A program made the position numbers and the translations under genes. 64,000 bases of DNA from Cephalotus follicularis (taxonomy: Eukaryota; Streptophyta; Magnoliopsida; Oxalidales; Cephalotaceae): contig BDDD01002390.1 of the NCBI GenBank assembly GCA_001972305.1, forward strand, positions 100,044-164,043. The letters run 5' to 3'. Under the pieces are notes generated by a model that saw only the letters and a program-made list of their open reading frames with translations, did no database searches and was not told where the DNA came from. Shown here piece by piece: positions 1 to 11,129 of the stretch (position 1 is the first letter of the stretch; the number at the start of each line of letters is the position of its first letter).

Positions 1-403
1 AGAGAAAGTAACAAGTCTTCTCTTTAAATCTTCGTGCATGCTCCATGTCAAGACCACTCCATCAATCTGTTACAGTAGGGGTTAGCCTTTGTCCTCACTC
101 GGCTAAGTGAAATAAACCCATAAAATACAGTTCGAGTCACAAGATAAAGAATATCATGAATGAATGCATGATGATAACATGTAAATTTTATAGTAAAATA
201 CCTCCGTGTGTACATATAAAAATATATGCATGCTCATAGTACAAGTATAACTCAACAGTTATATCAATACAAGCAGTAAATGTGTTCCCAAAAGGAACCA
301 GACAGTCCAGTCGTCATGACCGTCGCCACCTCCTGGCCCCAACGCCACGCACTCTAACTCCGTCCCCGTTTGCGAACGGTTTTGGAGCAAGTCCTCCGTA
401 AGT

Positions 404-497
404 TGTTTAGCATGGCGACCAAACCAACAGCAGGTTACTAGCACATCGGCTAAGTAATCAACAGGTTATTAGCACGGTGGCTAATAATCAACAGGCA
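404..497 (-). repeat. Hairpin array in G1 LTR (three units)
   Basis: Three short inverted repeats lie in a row, each with two GC-rich arms closing on a short loop. The best unit (476-497) is TTATTAGC, loop ACGGTG, then GCTAATAA, a perfect 8-bp stem. It is the counterpart of the array at 5594-5734. Confidence 0.7.
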
Positions 498-555
498 CAA
501 GCAATCCACAGTACAAGTCAAGCAATTACACATATTTACTTGATCAAATATATTT

Positions 556-2126
556 AACTCAGCCGGAGCCATCCGATAGGGTGATTTAGAGATGGGAGCC
601 GTTCCAGGAACAAGGTCAATAACGAACTCCATACTCCTCTTGGGTGGTAAGGATCCCAAGTCGTCAGGAAACACATCCGGAAACTCGCACACAACTGGAA
701 TTTCCTCCAAGCTCAAGCTTTTACCCTTCCTTCTATCAATAACATAAGCCAGAAATCCTTCGCATCCGTTCTCGAGATACCTCGACGCACGGATGAAGGA
801 TATAATCGGTGTAGAGAACCCCTTGTCTCCCTTGAACTGGAAAGTAGTTCCGTCGGGCAGACAAAAATCCACAGTCTTGTGGTAGCAGTCCATACAGGCA
901 CGGTGCGCCGATAGCCAATCCATCCCCAATATCACATCGAAGTCACGGATAGGCAGTACAATCAGATCTGCATATAGAGGAATGCCTGCCATAGACATCT
1001 CACAACTCCTATATACCGTGTCAGTATAGATAGAAGTTCCAGTCGGTGTACTCACATCAAGTGTATAAGACAAGCAGTCAGGGTTAACATCTAAGCAAGA
1101 TGCAAAATGTGCAGATATAAATGAATGCGATGCACCTGAATCCATCAGTACTCTAGCAGAATAACCATATATATACAGAGTACCTCCAACAACGGAAGTC
1201 GACTCTGGAACCTCAGTCTGAGCAAGTATAAAGACTCTACCTTTTGCGATGCCCTTGCCGGTATCTCTCCTCTGTGATGGTCCTGCAGTCGTACCACTGC
1301 TGCTCCCAGGCCCAGTTGGTGCTGTAGCTGAACCCTTTGGGAAGTCTCTCACTGAATGGCCAGATGCCCCACACCTCAAGCATAGCCCATTCATCCTCCA
1401 GCAATCCTTCTGCAAGTGGCCCTTCCGACCACAGTGATAACAGGCTCCGGTTCTCGCATTACTCCCCAGGCTAGGAGTCCCCAGTGTGGCAGTCTGCCCA
1501 ATTCTGTTCCTTGATGACTTACTCAGAGAACCACTGCTATGCCATTTCAAAGAAGCTGGTCTTGTCGGGTTCTGTTTAACTTGCTGCACCCGAGCCCTCT
1601 CTGCTCGATCCTCACCAGATATGCTCTCAAGCAGTCTCGCCTTCTGAGCAACCTCTGAGAAAGTACCCAGCTCCATAGCCCTAATCCTCGACCGAAGGTC
1701 CGGTCGCAAACCCTTCAAAAACCTTCGTATCTTCTTCTCATCATCAGCCACCAGATATGGTGAATGTCTGGATAGCTCCATAAACCTGGCCTGGTACTCG
1801 GCCACAGACATCTCCCCTTGTCGTAACTCCAGAAGCTCACTCTCTCTCCGCTCTTGCTCCATCCGTGGTACATTAGAACCAAGGAATTCCGTTTGGAATC
1901 TCTCCCATGTGGCATCAAGTCCAACTGACTCCCATTTTGCTTTGACCATCTCCCACCAGTGAGTGGCTTCTCCCCAAAGACGGTACACGGAAAATTTCAG
2001 CTTCTGAGTATCGGTGCAGTCCATCACCGCGAAAATCTTCTCTAGATCTTGAATCCATCTCTCAGCAATTGTGGCGTCAAGCTCTCCCCGGAAACTAGGT
2101 GGGTTCTGTCTCATGAACCTCTCGAT
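556..2126 (-). pseudogene. Ty3/gypsy gag-protease fragment inside an LTR
   Basis: This is an open minus-strand frame of about 520 codons. In order it holds a retrotransposon gag domain (NPPSFRGELDATIAERW), a basic linker, a CCHC zinc knuckle (CYHCGRKGHLQKDC), a second knuckle that has lost its last Cys (CLRCGASGHSVRDF), and an aspartic protease with the active motif DSGASHSF and the later ILGMDWL. It stops in the protease-RT linker just after [11 protein letters not shown], RNase H and integrase are absent. It is a close relative of the gag-pol copy at 59521-62032 and is the only one without internal stops. It lacks its own promoter context because it is embedded in an LTR. The right junction has an N (2127) and a 10-bp microhomology, so an assembly chimera is possible. 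Confidence 0.85.
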
Positions 2127-2370
2127 NATCTCTCCCACTTTCTCTCTTTCTGCAATTCTTTTTCATTTTCTTTCTTCCCTTTTGCAGGTGGCATATGGCA
2201 GGTGAGGATTCCTCTGCATGTTCCATGTGAGGACATGTTCTGGGCATCCCTTGCAATACACAGACATGCACTACACGTCAATATGCACTAGAAAAGTCGG
2301 TAGGTAAAGCCCTTAAATAATCCTCCTTCCATGACATTCTGCTGATGAAGAACGTGCTGTCCATTCGTGA

Positions 2371-2529
2371 CAAAGACGTCGACGTCTTCCCTTAGACGTC
2401 GATGTCTCTCCCAGTTTGGTAAGAAGGTGTCGATGCCTCCTCCCCAAGTCGACATGCATGCCCATGCATTCACGTGTGCCCTAGCTCACAAAGGCGTCGA
2501 CGTCTTTCCAAAAGACGTCGATGTCTTTT
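2371..2529. repeat. Flavour-A GTCGAC palindrome island
   Basis: At least five sites fall in 160 bp, including a near-perfect AAAGACGTCGACGTCTTC at 2372 and variants with GATGTC in the right half. It lies within about 330 bp of the LTR 5' end, so in U3. Confidence 0.8.
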
Positions 2530-2695
2530 GGCCAAAACAGCGTCGTTTCAAGCTTTAACATACACACTCCATTTCTAAGCCCATAACTAGAGTTTGCAAG
2601 CATTCAAGCCAAAACTCAACATTCTCATTAAATCAAGATTAATGTTTACATCATAAATCCAAAATATTACATTCGGGAAAATGCCGGGCGTTACA

Positions 2696-2711
2696 AGCTC
2701 CCCCTTAATAA
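2696..2711 (-). promoter_or_regulatory. Polypurine tract-like stretch of the copia element
   Basis: On the minus strand the bases just before the LTR start read TTAAGGGGGAGCT. Sireviruses are known to carry AAGGGGGAG-type polypurine tracts near their 3' end. The position after the env-like ORF fits, but the copia 3' LTR itself is not visible. Confidence 0.45.
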
Positions 2712-2983
2712 AAGCAAGGGTAAAAATATGAACATAAGCATTAATGCACAAAATATCAAAATATCGGCAATAAACATAATTGAGAAAACATATTATCATT
2801 AACCAAAACCACATTCATACAACTATATCAAAAACATCATATCATAAACACAATTTCATAAACACAATCATAATATCATTAAGAAACACATAATTTCATT
2901 AAAAAAAACTTTGTCCTTACAACAAATACAAATAAACACCATGGTTCATTACAACCAAAAACAAATCAAAAACAGCAGCAAGA

Positions 2984-4295
2984 TCAAGCAACAGCAGGAG
3001 GGGGATCGAAATCGGAGTCATCGCCCGAAGTTTCTTCGCAAGTGTCAATAACCTTGGAAGCCGTGAGTTTTCGTTCCAACCTTTTGAGACGCCTTCTTGT
3101 GACTTTTAGGTCATAGTAGATGGTGTCATCGACGTTCTCGAAGTCAGACCAAATCGTCAAATGATCCTTTTCCAAGTTATTGAGTCGCGAGTTGACTTGC
3201 TCAAATTTTCCTTCAAGCGAAGCTTGCATAGAATCGAATCTATCACTCGTAAATGTCATCATCCTATCAAAATCAGTTGTGGATGAGGATCCATGAGCTT
3301 GTGCAGGTTGAGTTTCTTCTTGAGCTTCCCATGGAGGGTTCTCCTCTTGATATTCTCTTTCAATCCTTTGCCCTTGATCAACCTTGGGGCAATAAGTCCA
3401 AATGCCTGCTTGTTTCTTCCATCCCATCCTATTTAGAGTGCTCTTGTTATAGGTGTCCTCCTTCTTTAACTTTGTTGCAACTTCTCCTTCAAGCCGAACT
3501 TGGTGATGTTGAAAGATTTTGGTGAGGATGGATCCGAAAGGGAGAACGGACTTCTTTTGAGTAAATGCTCTCACCATGGTTTTGAGCATAAGAAGGGGAT
3601 AGCAATATTCGACCTTTGAGATGATGCATCAAGAATGCTTGCATCTGGGATAGCTTTGCATATCCACCACTGGTGGGAAGAAGTTGATGCACAATGAGGT
3701 GGTGGAGTAGCATATGATCAACAGACAATCTATTGGTGCTAAGAGCCATATTTGGGTGGATGTTTGGATCATTAGGGTATAGAATGGACAAAATGAGATT
3801 AGGGTGAAAACCCTCAACTTTTCGCCGTTTCTTATGTTAAAAAATGAACAAACCGGAGTGTGGAATATGGAGGATAGAGGCTAGAATCCTAGCATCTAGA
3901 AAGATACGTTGCCCTTTGATAGTAGAGGAGAGAGCAAACTCCTCACGAGGGCTAGAGATGATCCTAAGGTTCATATAGAACTCTTTGACCAATTTGACAT
4001 AAAAAGGGTCCTGGATTTGGACAAGGGAAAGAAGATTCAGCTGCTCAAGCCAGGAAACGAAACAAAATTCAGAGGAACAGAATGCCAGGTCGATGTTCCT
4101 GCCACCCATGACCCGTTTATCTACAAAAACTACATTTCTCAAGGGGATTTGCTCTTCGGAATCCGATTGGAGAGCAGGGTCAGGGGAAGGTTCCCTAATG
4201 TCAAGCTTACGTTTTCTATCAGATTTCCTAGGCTGGGAAGATGGTGCAGCCTTCTTAAAAGCAGAGGATTTTGACCTAACCATTTTATCAAACAC
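2984..4295 (-). pseudogene. Sirevirus env-like / plant transposon-domain ORF, broken
   Basis: Two main minus-strand frames (4295-3837 and 3589-2984), plus a bridging piece around 3791-3489, form one decayed ORF with at least a stop and a frameshift. The N-terminal part is basic (RKSDRKRK) and runs into a segment typical of the 'putative plant transposon protein' domain (FYMNLRI... IFLDARILASILHIP). The C-terminal part (about 3290-3000) is a heptad-rich stretch likely to form a coiled coil (FDSMQASLEGKFEQVNSRL...). A pol-distal ORF with a C-terminal coiled coil is what is known for the env-like gene of Sireviruses such as SIRE1. It lies downstream of copia pol in the same orientation. No signal peptide or membrane segment is evident. 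The env-like assignment is inference. Confidence 0.6.
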
Positions 4296-4489
4296 CTGGT
4301 GTACACAACAGACAAACAGAGATAATGAGAAAAACGGTTGGATTGGAAGAGATAAAAAAACGGTTTTTGATGACGAAAAAGAGTTGGAGAGATGATATTC
4401 GAACTGTTAGAAAGATTTTTGAAAGAGAAAGAGAGAGTAGAAAATTTTTCGAGATCCTCAGAAAAGGGTTAAAGGGTGATATGAACATG

Positions 4490-4750
4490 AGGTCGACGTC
4501 TTTATGAGAAAGCTGATTTCAGGGAGAAAGACGTCGACGTGATTCTAAAGACATCGACACGTTCTTTAAAAAGAACGAAGGGAATCGATTCAGAAAATGC
4601 TGCGTTTTGAAAAGCATCGACGCGTTTATAAAGAAGTCGACGTGTTTCAGATAAACACAACGAAATCGATGTTTTGTAAAAGAGATCGACATTATTTCAT
4701 AAAACATAAAATTTTGCAGAAAAGAAGTCGACGTTTTTATTAAAAACCAG
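4490..4750. repeat. Flavour-A palindromes between pol and env-like ORF
   Basis: About eight degenerate sites are present (for example GTCGACGTCTTT, AAGACGTCGACGTG, AAGTCGACGTG). They lie in the internal region of the copia element between the pol remnant and the env-like ORF, outside any LTR. Confidence 0.75.
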
Positions 4751-4861
4751 AATAGTAAAGAACAAAAACACAATAACAACTAACAATCAATCATCACATC
4801 AAATGAGCATATAATTCAATCAATCATACAAACAGATAAACATCATTCAAGCTCACATAAA

Positions 4862-4920
4862 CCTAATTCTCTTCTAAATTTTGAAAAAGAATTTTCATCA
4901 AGAGGTTTAGTGAAAATATC
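4862..4920 (-). pseudogene. C-terminal end of copia RNase H, separated from pol
   Basis: On the minus strand this encodes the usual copia tail (FTKPLDENSFSKFRREL). It continues the frame broken at 7685, where the other part ends with EKQVADI. The interruption is the solo LTR 4921-7679. Bases 4916-4920 (ATATC) are the left target duplication. Confidence 0.85.
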
Positions 4921-5593
4921 TGTCACACCCCGTTTCACAAACAACATATAAATCCGGCTTATGCAATTTACCATAAATTTAAAACTTTTCATATCCATGA
5001 ACAACTTGCGGAAGCATCAAATATAAGCCGAACACATCACGCATCCCATACTACGTGATGTTTATAAATATCCCAAACATGACTGTTGATCACCCGAAAC
5101 GGAGCGTGAAATAAAACAATACATCAGTACGAGATAATAATGTAAATCACGCTACAAAATAATCCCAATTACATATTATGATAAATGTTCACAACTCAAT
5201 ATAAAAAGAGAATATCCAAGCTTTCTCTTTAAGTCTCCGTGCATGCTCCATATCATGTCCACTCCATCAATCTTTTACAGTAGGGGTTAGCCTTTGTCCT
5301 CACTCGGCTAAGTGAATAAACTCGTTAGTACAGTTCAGGTCATAAGGTAATGAGTGCCATGAATGAATGCATAATGATGCAGTATGACATGTATTTTCCA
5401 AGTAAATATACTTCCATATACAAAAATATATGTATGCCTACAATACAAGTATAACTCATAAGTTATATCAACACAAGCAAGAAATATGTTCCCCAAAAAG
5501 GAACCAGACAATCCAATCGTCATGACCGTCGCCACCTCCTGGCCCCAACGTCATGCACTCTTACTCCACCCCCGGGAGCAAGTCCAATAAGTT

Positions 5594-5734
5594 GTTTAGC
5601 ACGGCGGCTAAACCAACAGCAAGTTACTAGCGCAGTGGCGAGTAATCAACAAGTTATTAGCACGATGGCTAATAATCAACAAGTTATTAGCACGGTGGCT
5701 AATAATCACAAGTTATTAGCACGGCGGCCAATAA
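5594..5734 (-). repeat. Array of five covarying hairpins
   Basis: The units are 5594-5613, 5624-5645, 5654-5675, 5684-5705 and 5713-5734, spaced about 29-31 bp apart. Typical units are TTATTAGC-ACGGTG-GCTAATAA and GTTTAGC-ACGGCG-GCTAAAC. Stem bases differ between units but stay mostly paired (TTAC/GTAA versus TTAT/ATAA), while the loop changes little. Confidence 0.75.
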
Positions 5735-6224
5735 TCAGCAAGCACAAGCAATTCAAGTACAAGTCAAGCAATTACATATAATTACTTGATCAAAATATAT
5801 TTGTTTAAAATATATTATTCCGTCCACAAGTTGTAATAAGTTACAAAACTTAAAACAATACATTTCTCTGTCTTTGGAAATACTTCCCCAATCATTTCGA
5901 AAATATATACATTCGTAAATTATACATTTTCGCAAATTACATTTGGTTTAATAATCAAACCTTTAAAACAGTTCTCTGTCATTGGAAATTCTTCCCCAAA
6001 CATTTTGAAAATATATAAATTCATACTTGACAAATATACATTTTCGTACCCAAACGATCATAATAACCATGCAAGCTTTTCAAATGGTTTAACACTTTTA
6101 GGAAAGCAACCATAATGCAAATCACAGTAACCATGCAAACATATGCTCAGAATGCATCTAGGTTCGTTCCTAAAGTCGTTTCGGGTCTAACGTTTCTTAT
6201 TCAAGCGAATTCCTACTGTCCAGG

Positions 6225-6612
6225 AGGAAAGACGTCGATGTCATTCTATAAGGCGTCGATGTCTTTTAGCCTAAAGCGTAAATCCTATATACAATTATTT
6301 CCAGGCGTACTCGACCCAAAGACGTCGATGTCTTTTACAAAGACGTCGATGTCTTTTTCATACCAAAAAACATCAGTTGCGAGCCTTGATTCAAGAGGCT
6401 AAAACTCAACCTTTTAATCCTTTATATAAACGGATCACACTATATAAATGTGCAAGACATGCTACCGGTTAATAGTAACACAACCATAGCATCAATCCGA
6501 AACCAAACAGGTAATTCCAAGTGGCTAAAATAGCCATCTGAAGTAAACATCACAGTTCAATGATTTCCCAGAAAAGCAGTCGACGTCTTCCAAAAAGACG
6601 TCGATGTCTTTT
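6225..6612. repeat. Flavour-A palindrome group, mid LTR
   Basis: Sites of type AAAGACGTCGATGTCTTT lie at about 6228-6260, 6318-6356 and 6575-6612. Open frames here (repeated KTSMSF-like translations) are artefacts of the repeat. Confidence 0.8.
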
Positions 6613-6838
6613 ACATACCAGAACGGGGTTTTCACGGTTTTAACACGCCAGCCAATTATCAAATCCATTCCCACACACAAATTCATGTAATCCTACATGC
6701 AAGATCAATTTAGTGTATCACAGTGACACTACAACAAGTCCAGAATCTCAATCCAATCATTAACATGCAATCCACCATGCTATACATTAGCTTAGAACTT
6801 AAAGAGCACATATAAATCCATCACTTTCCCCTACCTTT

Positions 6839-6856
6839 GATTTCAAGTTAGAAATC
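6839..6856 (-). repeat. Covarying hairpin before GGTAGGGG block
   Basis: On the minus strand this is GATTTC-TAACTT-GAAATC followed by AAAGGTAGGGGAAAG. The same position in other G1 LTRs has GATTCC/GGAATC (20622-20639), GATTCC/GGAATT (34086-34103), GGTTCC/GGAATC (23652-23669), GGTTTC/GAAGCC (53620-53637) and GATTCC/GAAATC (36626-36643). The loop stays TAACTT or close to it, and most stem changes are compensatory. Confidence 0.75.
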
Positions 6857-7347
6857 GAAAGTCCACCTCTTTTAGTACTCCAAGAAGTCACTTGAATCCA
6901 CAGGTATGGCTTGGAAGCTTCCTGGTTCGTCCTGGCAGTTGGTGTGCAAATTCCAAGCTCCCTTGCTCAACAATGGCACACACACTCACAGGTTTTTCCT
7001 TTTCTCTTTCTTCTGGTGTTATAAAACGAGAGAGAGAGGTGGAGAGGGTCGTTCTTAAGCAGATGACTCTCACCTAACACCCTTATTTTGTCATTTAACA
7101 GCCACACCCGAGATCTCTCCCACTTTCTCTCTTTCTGCATATTCTTTTCATATTCTAATCTTCCTTTGCAGATTGCATGCAAGGATGGCATGATTCCTTG
7201 CATGTTCCATGTGAGGGTAGGTTTTTGTGCTCCTGGTTAGTACACAGACATGCTCAACACGTCGAATCGCACTAGAAAAGGCGTTAGGTAAAACCTTAAA
7301 CAATTCTCCCCACATGTATTTCTGCCGACGAAGAACGTGCTGGCCAT

Positions 7348-7515
7348 TCTTACAAAGGCATCGACGTCTTTTCCTTAGACGTCGATGTCTTTTCCAGTTT
7401 GGTAAGAAGGTGTCGATGCTTTCTCCCAAAGTCGACGTGCATGTCTCTTCCTTCACGTGTGCCCTGGCTCCCAAAGGAGTCAACGTCTTTCCCAAAGACG
7501 TCGATGTCTTTGCCA
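7348..7515. repeat. Flavour-A palindrome island in U3
   Basis: Six sites are present, including AAAGGCATCGACGTCTTTTC, TTAGACGTCGATGTCTTTTC, AAAGTCGACGTGC and AAAGACGTCGATGTCTTTG. The layout matches 2371-2529 and 54120-54280, so the island is ancestral to this LTR subfamily. Confidence 0.8.
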
Positions 7516-7684
7516 CAGAACGCTGCCGTTTCAACTTTAACATACACATTCCATTCCAAGACCATAACTAGGGTTTTAAGCATACTTTGAGTTCAAAAAA
7601 ACTCAACATTCTCATTAATCCAAATTTAAGATTACATCATAAATGGAATATTACATTCAGGAAAATACCGGGCGTTACAATATC

Positions 7685-10629
7685 CGCCACTTGTTTTTCG
7701 GTGGGAATATACTCTAAAACAATGTTTCCACGTTCAACATGTTCTCTTAAAAAGTGATATCTAATGTCAATGTGCTTTTTCCTAGAATGATGAACTAGGT
7801 TCTTAGCTAGACAAATGCTACTAGTATTATCACATTTAATAGAGACATCCTTTACACAAATACCATAATCAATTAATTGTTGCTTTTTCCATAAGATTTG
7901 TGCACAACAACTACCTACAGCAATATATTCAGTTTCAGTGGCAGATAAAGCAACTGAATTTTGCTTTTTACTAAACCAAGAGATAAGCATGCTCCCTAGG
8001 TTTTGACATGAGCCACTAGTGCTCTTGCGGTCAACTTTATAACCACCAAAGTCGGCATCCGAGTAAGAATGTAAATCAAAATTAGAATCTCGGGAATACC
8101 ATAAGCCTAATGTAGGTGTGTATGCAAGATATTTAAAAATGCGTTTTACGGCAAACAAATGGGATTCTTTTGGATTAGATTGAAATCGGGCACACAAGCA
8201 CACACTAAACAAGATATCGGGTCTACTAGCAGTTAAATACAATAAAGACCCAATCATACTTCTATAAAGCTTTTGATCAACATTTTTACCTTGTTCGTCT
8301 TTGTCAAGCTTTGTAGAGGTGCTCATAGGAGTCTTACTTGTTTTAGCTTTCTCCATTCCAAACTTCTTGAGAATTTCCTTTACCTATTTTGTTTGGTTGA
8401 TGAAGATTCCATCTTTGTTTTGTGTGACTTGTAGTCCAAGAAAGAAGTTGAGCTCTCCCATTAGACTCATTTCAAATTCGGATTTCATGGTATTTGAAAA
8501 TTCCTTGCACAAAGAGTCATTAGTAGATCCAAAGATAATATCATCAACATATAATTGAACAATAAGTAAATCATTGCCTTTAGATTTTGTAAAAAGTGTA
8601 ATATCAACATTACCTCGTTTAAAATCATTTTCAATTAAAAACTTGGTCAATCTCTCATACCAAGCACGGGGGCTTGTTTGAGTCCATATAAAGCTTTGTT
8701 TAATTTGAAAACATGATTTGGAAAGTAAGGGTCTTCAAAACCTTGAGGTTGTTCAACATACACTTCTTCTTTAATAAAACAATTTAAAAAGGATCTTTTC
8801 ACGTCCATTCCATATAACTTGAAATTATTAAAGCAAGCAAATGCAAGTAATAAACGAATGGATTCTAGTCTAGCAACTGGTGCATATGTCTCATCATAGT
8901 TTATTCCTTCTTCTTGTGAGTAGTCTTGGGCAACTAATCTAGCTTTGTTTCTAATGATGATCCCCTGATTATCCATTTTGTTTCTAAAAACCCATTTAGT
9001 CCCTATTACCGAATGGTCTTTTGGTCTAGGTACTAAAAACCAAACTTTGTTTCTTTCAAATTGGTTGATCTCTTCTTGCATAGCTACTATCCAATATTCA
9101 TCTTTTTCGGCTTCTACAAAGTTCTTGGGTTCTAAGTGAGAAAGGAATGCAACATAGTTACAAGTGTTTGCACTAGACCTAGTCCTAATACCTTGTTGAA
9201 TGTTACAAATGATAGCTTCATGAGGGTGGTCTCTAACTACCTGGTATGTCTTATCTATAAGTTCTTTTTGGTAATTATCCTTAGGTTCTACATCTATGTC
9301 CTCCGAAGGTTCATGAGATTCTATACTATCATGCATATGTGGATTAGAATCATGTAATTCATCAAAGACAACATGCATAGATTCTTTTACTAGTAGTGTA
9401 CGTTTATTGAAACATCTATAAGCTCTACTAGTAAGGGAGTATCTAAGAAATATACCTTCATCCGCTTTCGAATCGAACTTACCAAGTTGATATTTTCCAT
9501 TGTTGTGTATGAATCACTTGCATTCGAAGGGACGAAAGTGACTAATGTTAGGCTTTCTCTCCTTCCATAACTCGTATGGAGTCTTTTTGAGAATTGGCCT
9601 TATTGATGTTCTATTTAAAATATAACATGCGGTGTTTGTGGCTTCGGCCCAAAAATATTTTGGAAGATCATTTTCGCAAAGCATGGTTCTAGTCATTTCT
9701 TCTAATGTTCTATTTCTTCTTTCAACAACTCCATTTTGTTGAGGAGTCCTAGGGGTTGAAAATTCATGTTTGAAACCATTTTCTATTCAATAATTATCAA
9801 ATATATTATTTTCAAATTCTTTGCCATGATCACTTCTAATTTTCAAAATAGAGAGTCCTTTTTCTTTTTGAACAATTTTACAAAAATTTGCAAAGAATGT
9901 AAAAGTTTCACTTTTATGTGCCAAAAAGTATACCCATGTGTACCTAGTGTAGTCATCAACAATAACATAGGCATAAGATTTACCTCCTAAGCTTCTTATG
10001 TTTATTGGTCCGAAAAGATCCATATGATGTAGTTCGAGTGGCCTAGAAGTTGGGACAATGTTGGTAGATTTAAAACTTGCTCTTATTTGTTTACCTTGTT
10101 GGCAAGCATCACATAATTTATCTTTTTGAAAGCTCAATTTTGGAAGACCTTTTACTAAGTCATGTTTCAAAATTTTAGCAATGGTTCTCATACTAACATG
10201 TCCAAGCCTTCTATGCCATATCCAACTATCTTCATTTAAAGAGATAAGGCATTTTACATTTTGATTTTGAAGATGATTTAAGTTTATAACATAAACATTG
10301 CCTTCTCTTTGTCCAATAAACTTAGTAGCATTATTGTTGTTGTCTACAACTATACATGATGTATTTTCGAAAATAACTCTACAATTCTTGTCACATAATT
10401 GACTTATGCTCAAGAGATTGTGTTTGAGTCCTTTAACATGCAATACATTAGTAATAGTAATATCTTTATTACCTATGGAGCCGGTTCCAACAATTTGTCC
10501 TTTTGTGTTGTCTCCAAAGGTTACGTTACCTCCGTCTTTTGGTTTCCAAGTTATAAATAGGCGTTTATTACCCGTCATGTGCTTGGAGCATCCACTATCG
10601 AGGTACCAATGATTTCTCTTTGGTGACAT
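7685..10629 (-). pseudogene. Sirevirus-like Ty1/copia pol (protease to RNase H), broken
   Basis: Minus-strand fragments read in order as follows. The protease has DSGCSKHMTG near 10600. The GAG-pre-integrase zinc finger contains HRRLGHVSM and CDACQQGK. The integrase core contains MDLFGP, VDDYTRYTW and RSDHGKEF. The RT (RVT_2) begins at WVFRNKMDNQG and carries the catalytic YVDDIIFGS near 8540. RNase H contains SYSDADFGG and ALSATETEYIA. Breaks seen are a stop near 9787, a shift near 9510 and a shift near 8650. The frame ends at 7685, where a solo LTR interrupts it; the last residues resume at 4920. The gag gene is missing: just upstream of the protease start the sequence jumps into LTR (about 10690). 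The order integrase before RT is diagnostic of Ty1/copia. Confidence 0.92.
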
Positions 10630-11129
10630 CTACAAAACAAGAGAATTTATGTTGAAGACTTTGGTACCCAAGTTGCTTTGGGTCCGGGGGGGTGGGAAAG
10701 AAAAACTTCTCCGAATTTAGAGTGGTTTGGCTAACTCTTGCCTACGTCCACTTTTCCCAAGGGAGCTCCTTGAGTTTCCACTATCTCGAATTGATTATGG
10801 CAGCAATTCGTTACACCTTACAATTTCGTGATTGACCTCAATCACAAGATCTTGACCTCAAGACCTTAGAGGATTCTCCTCTTTTACAAGTAATTTGTGA
10901 AAGTGTTTAAAAGATAACCTCTCAAATAGGTTGATATGACTTATACAGATCACAATATGAAACACTCAGAAAAACTCAAAAGATAGAGCTTAGAAGCCTT
11001 TTAGAACACTATAGAGCACTTTGAGTTTTTACACACTAGAATGCTTGAATTTGATATATCTCTTGATGTTGTGTAATTATTATTGAATCTTGCTTAATTG
11101 TTCTTTTTCTTCTGCGGTTTGAGTCTTCC

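Larger units (their letters stand above)
1..2695 (-). mobile_element. G1-type gypsy LTR, open at left edge, disrupted
   Basis: Read on the minus strand, this starts TGTAACGCCCGG at 2695 and continues past base 1. Its outer parts match the solo LTR at 4921-7679: 1-555 resembles about 5220-5790, and 2128-2695 resembles about 7113-7679. The middle of the LTR is replaced by a gag-pro fragment in the same orientation. The left part keeps the conserved GTTAGCC...GGCTAAG block (about 73-110) and a hairpin array (404-497). The right part keeps a flavour-A palindrome island (2371-2529). The left end lies outside the window, so no target duplication can be checked. It abuts a polypurine stretch of the copia element, which suggests insertion into or beside that element's 3' end. 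Confidence 0.75.
4921..7679 (-). mobile_element. Solo G1 gypsy LTR (2,759 bp) with TSD ATATC
   Basis: On the minus strand it starts TGTAACGCCCGG (7679) and ends GGGGTGTGACA (4921). It is flanked by the perfect 5-bp duplication ATATC (4916-4920 and 7680-7684). No internal region, PBS or PPT is present, so this is a solo LTR left by LTR-LTR recombination. In order from its 5' end it has a flavour-A palindrome island (7512-7348), a covarying hairpin (6856-6839) followed by GGTAGGGG, two more palindrome groups (6612-6575 and 6360-6225), a hairpin array (5734-5594), and the conserved CTTAGCCGAGTGAGGACAAA block (about 5315-5278). It splits the last part of a copia RNase H gene, so it is younger than that element. 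Confidence 0.93.

Noticed and set aside
6115-6402. Open frame with repeated KTSMSF residues
   Set aside because: It is a translation of the flavour-A palindromes in LTR DNA. The same artefact appears at 7148-7549, 11324-11806 and 43106-43306.
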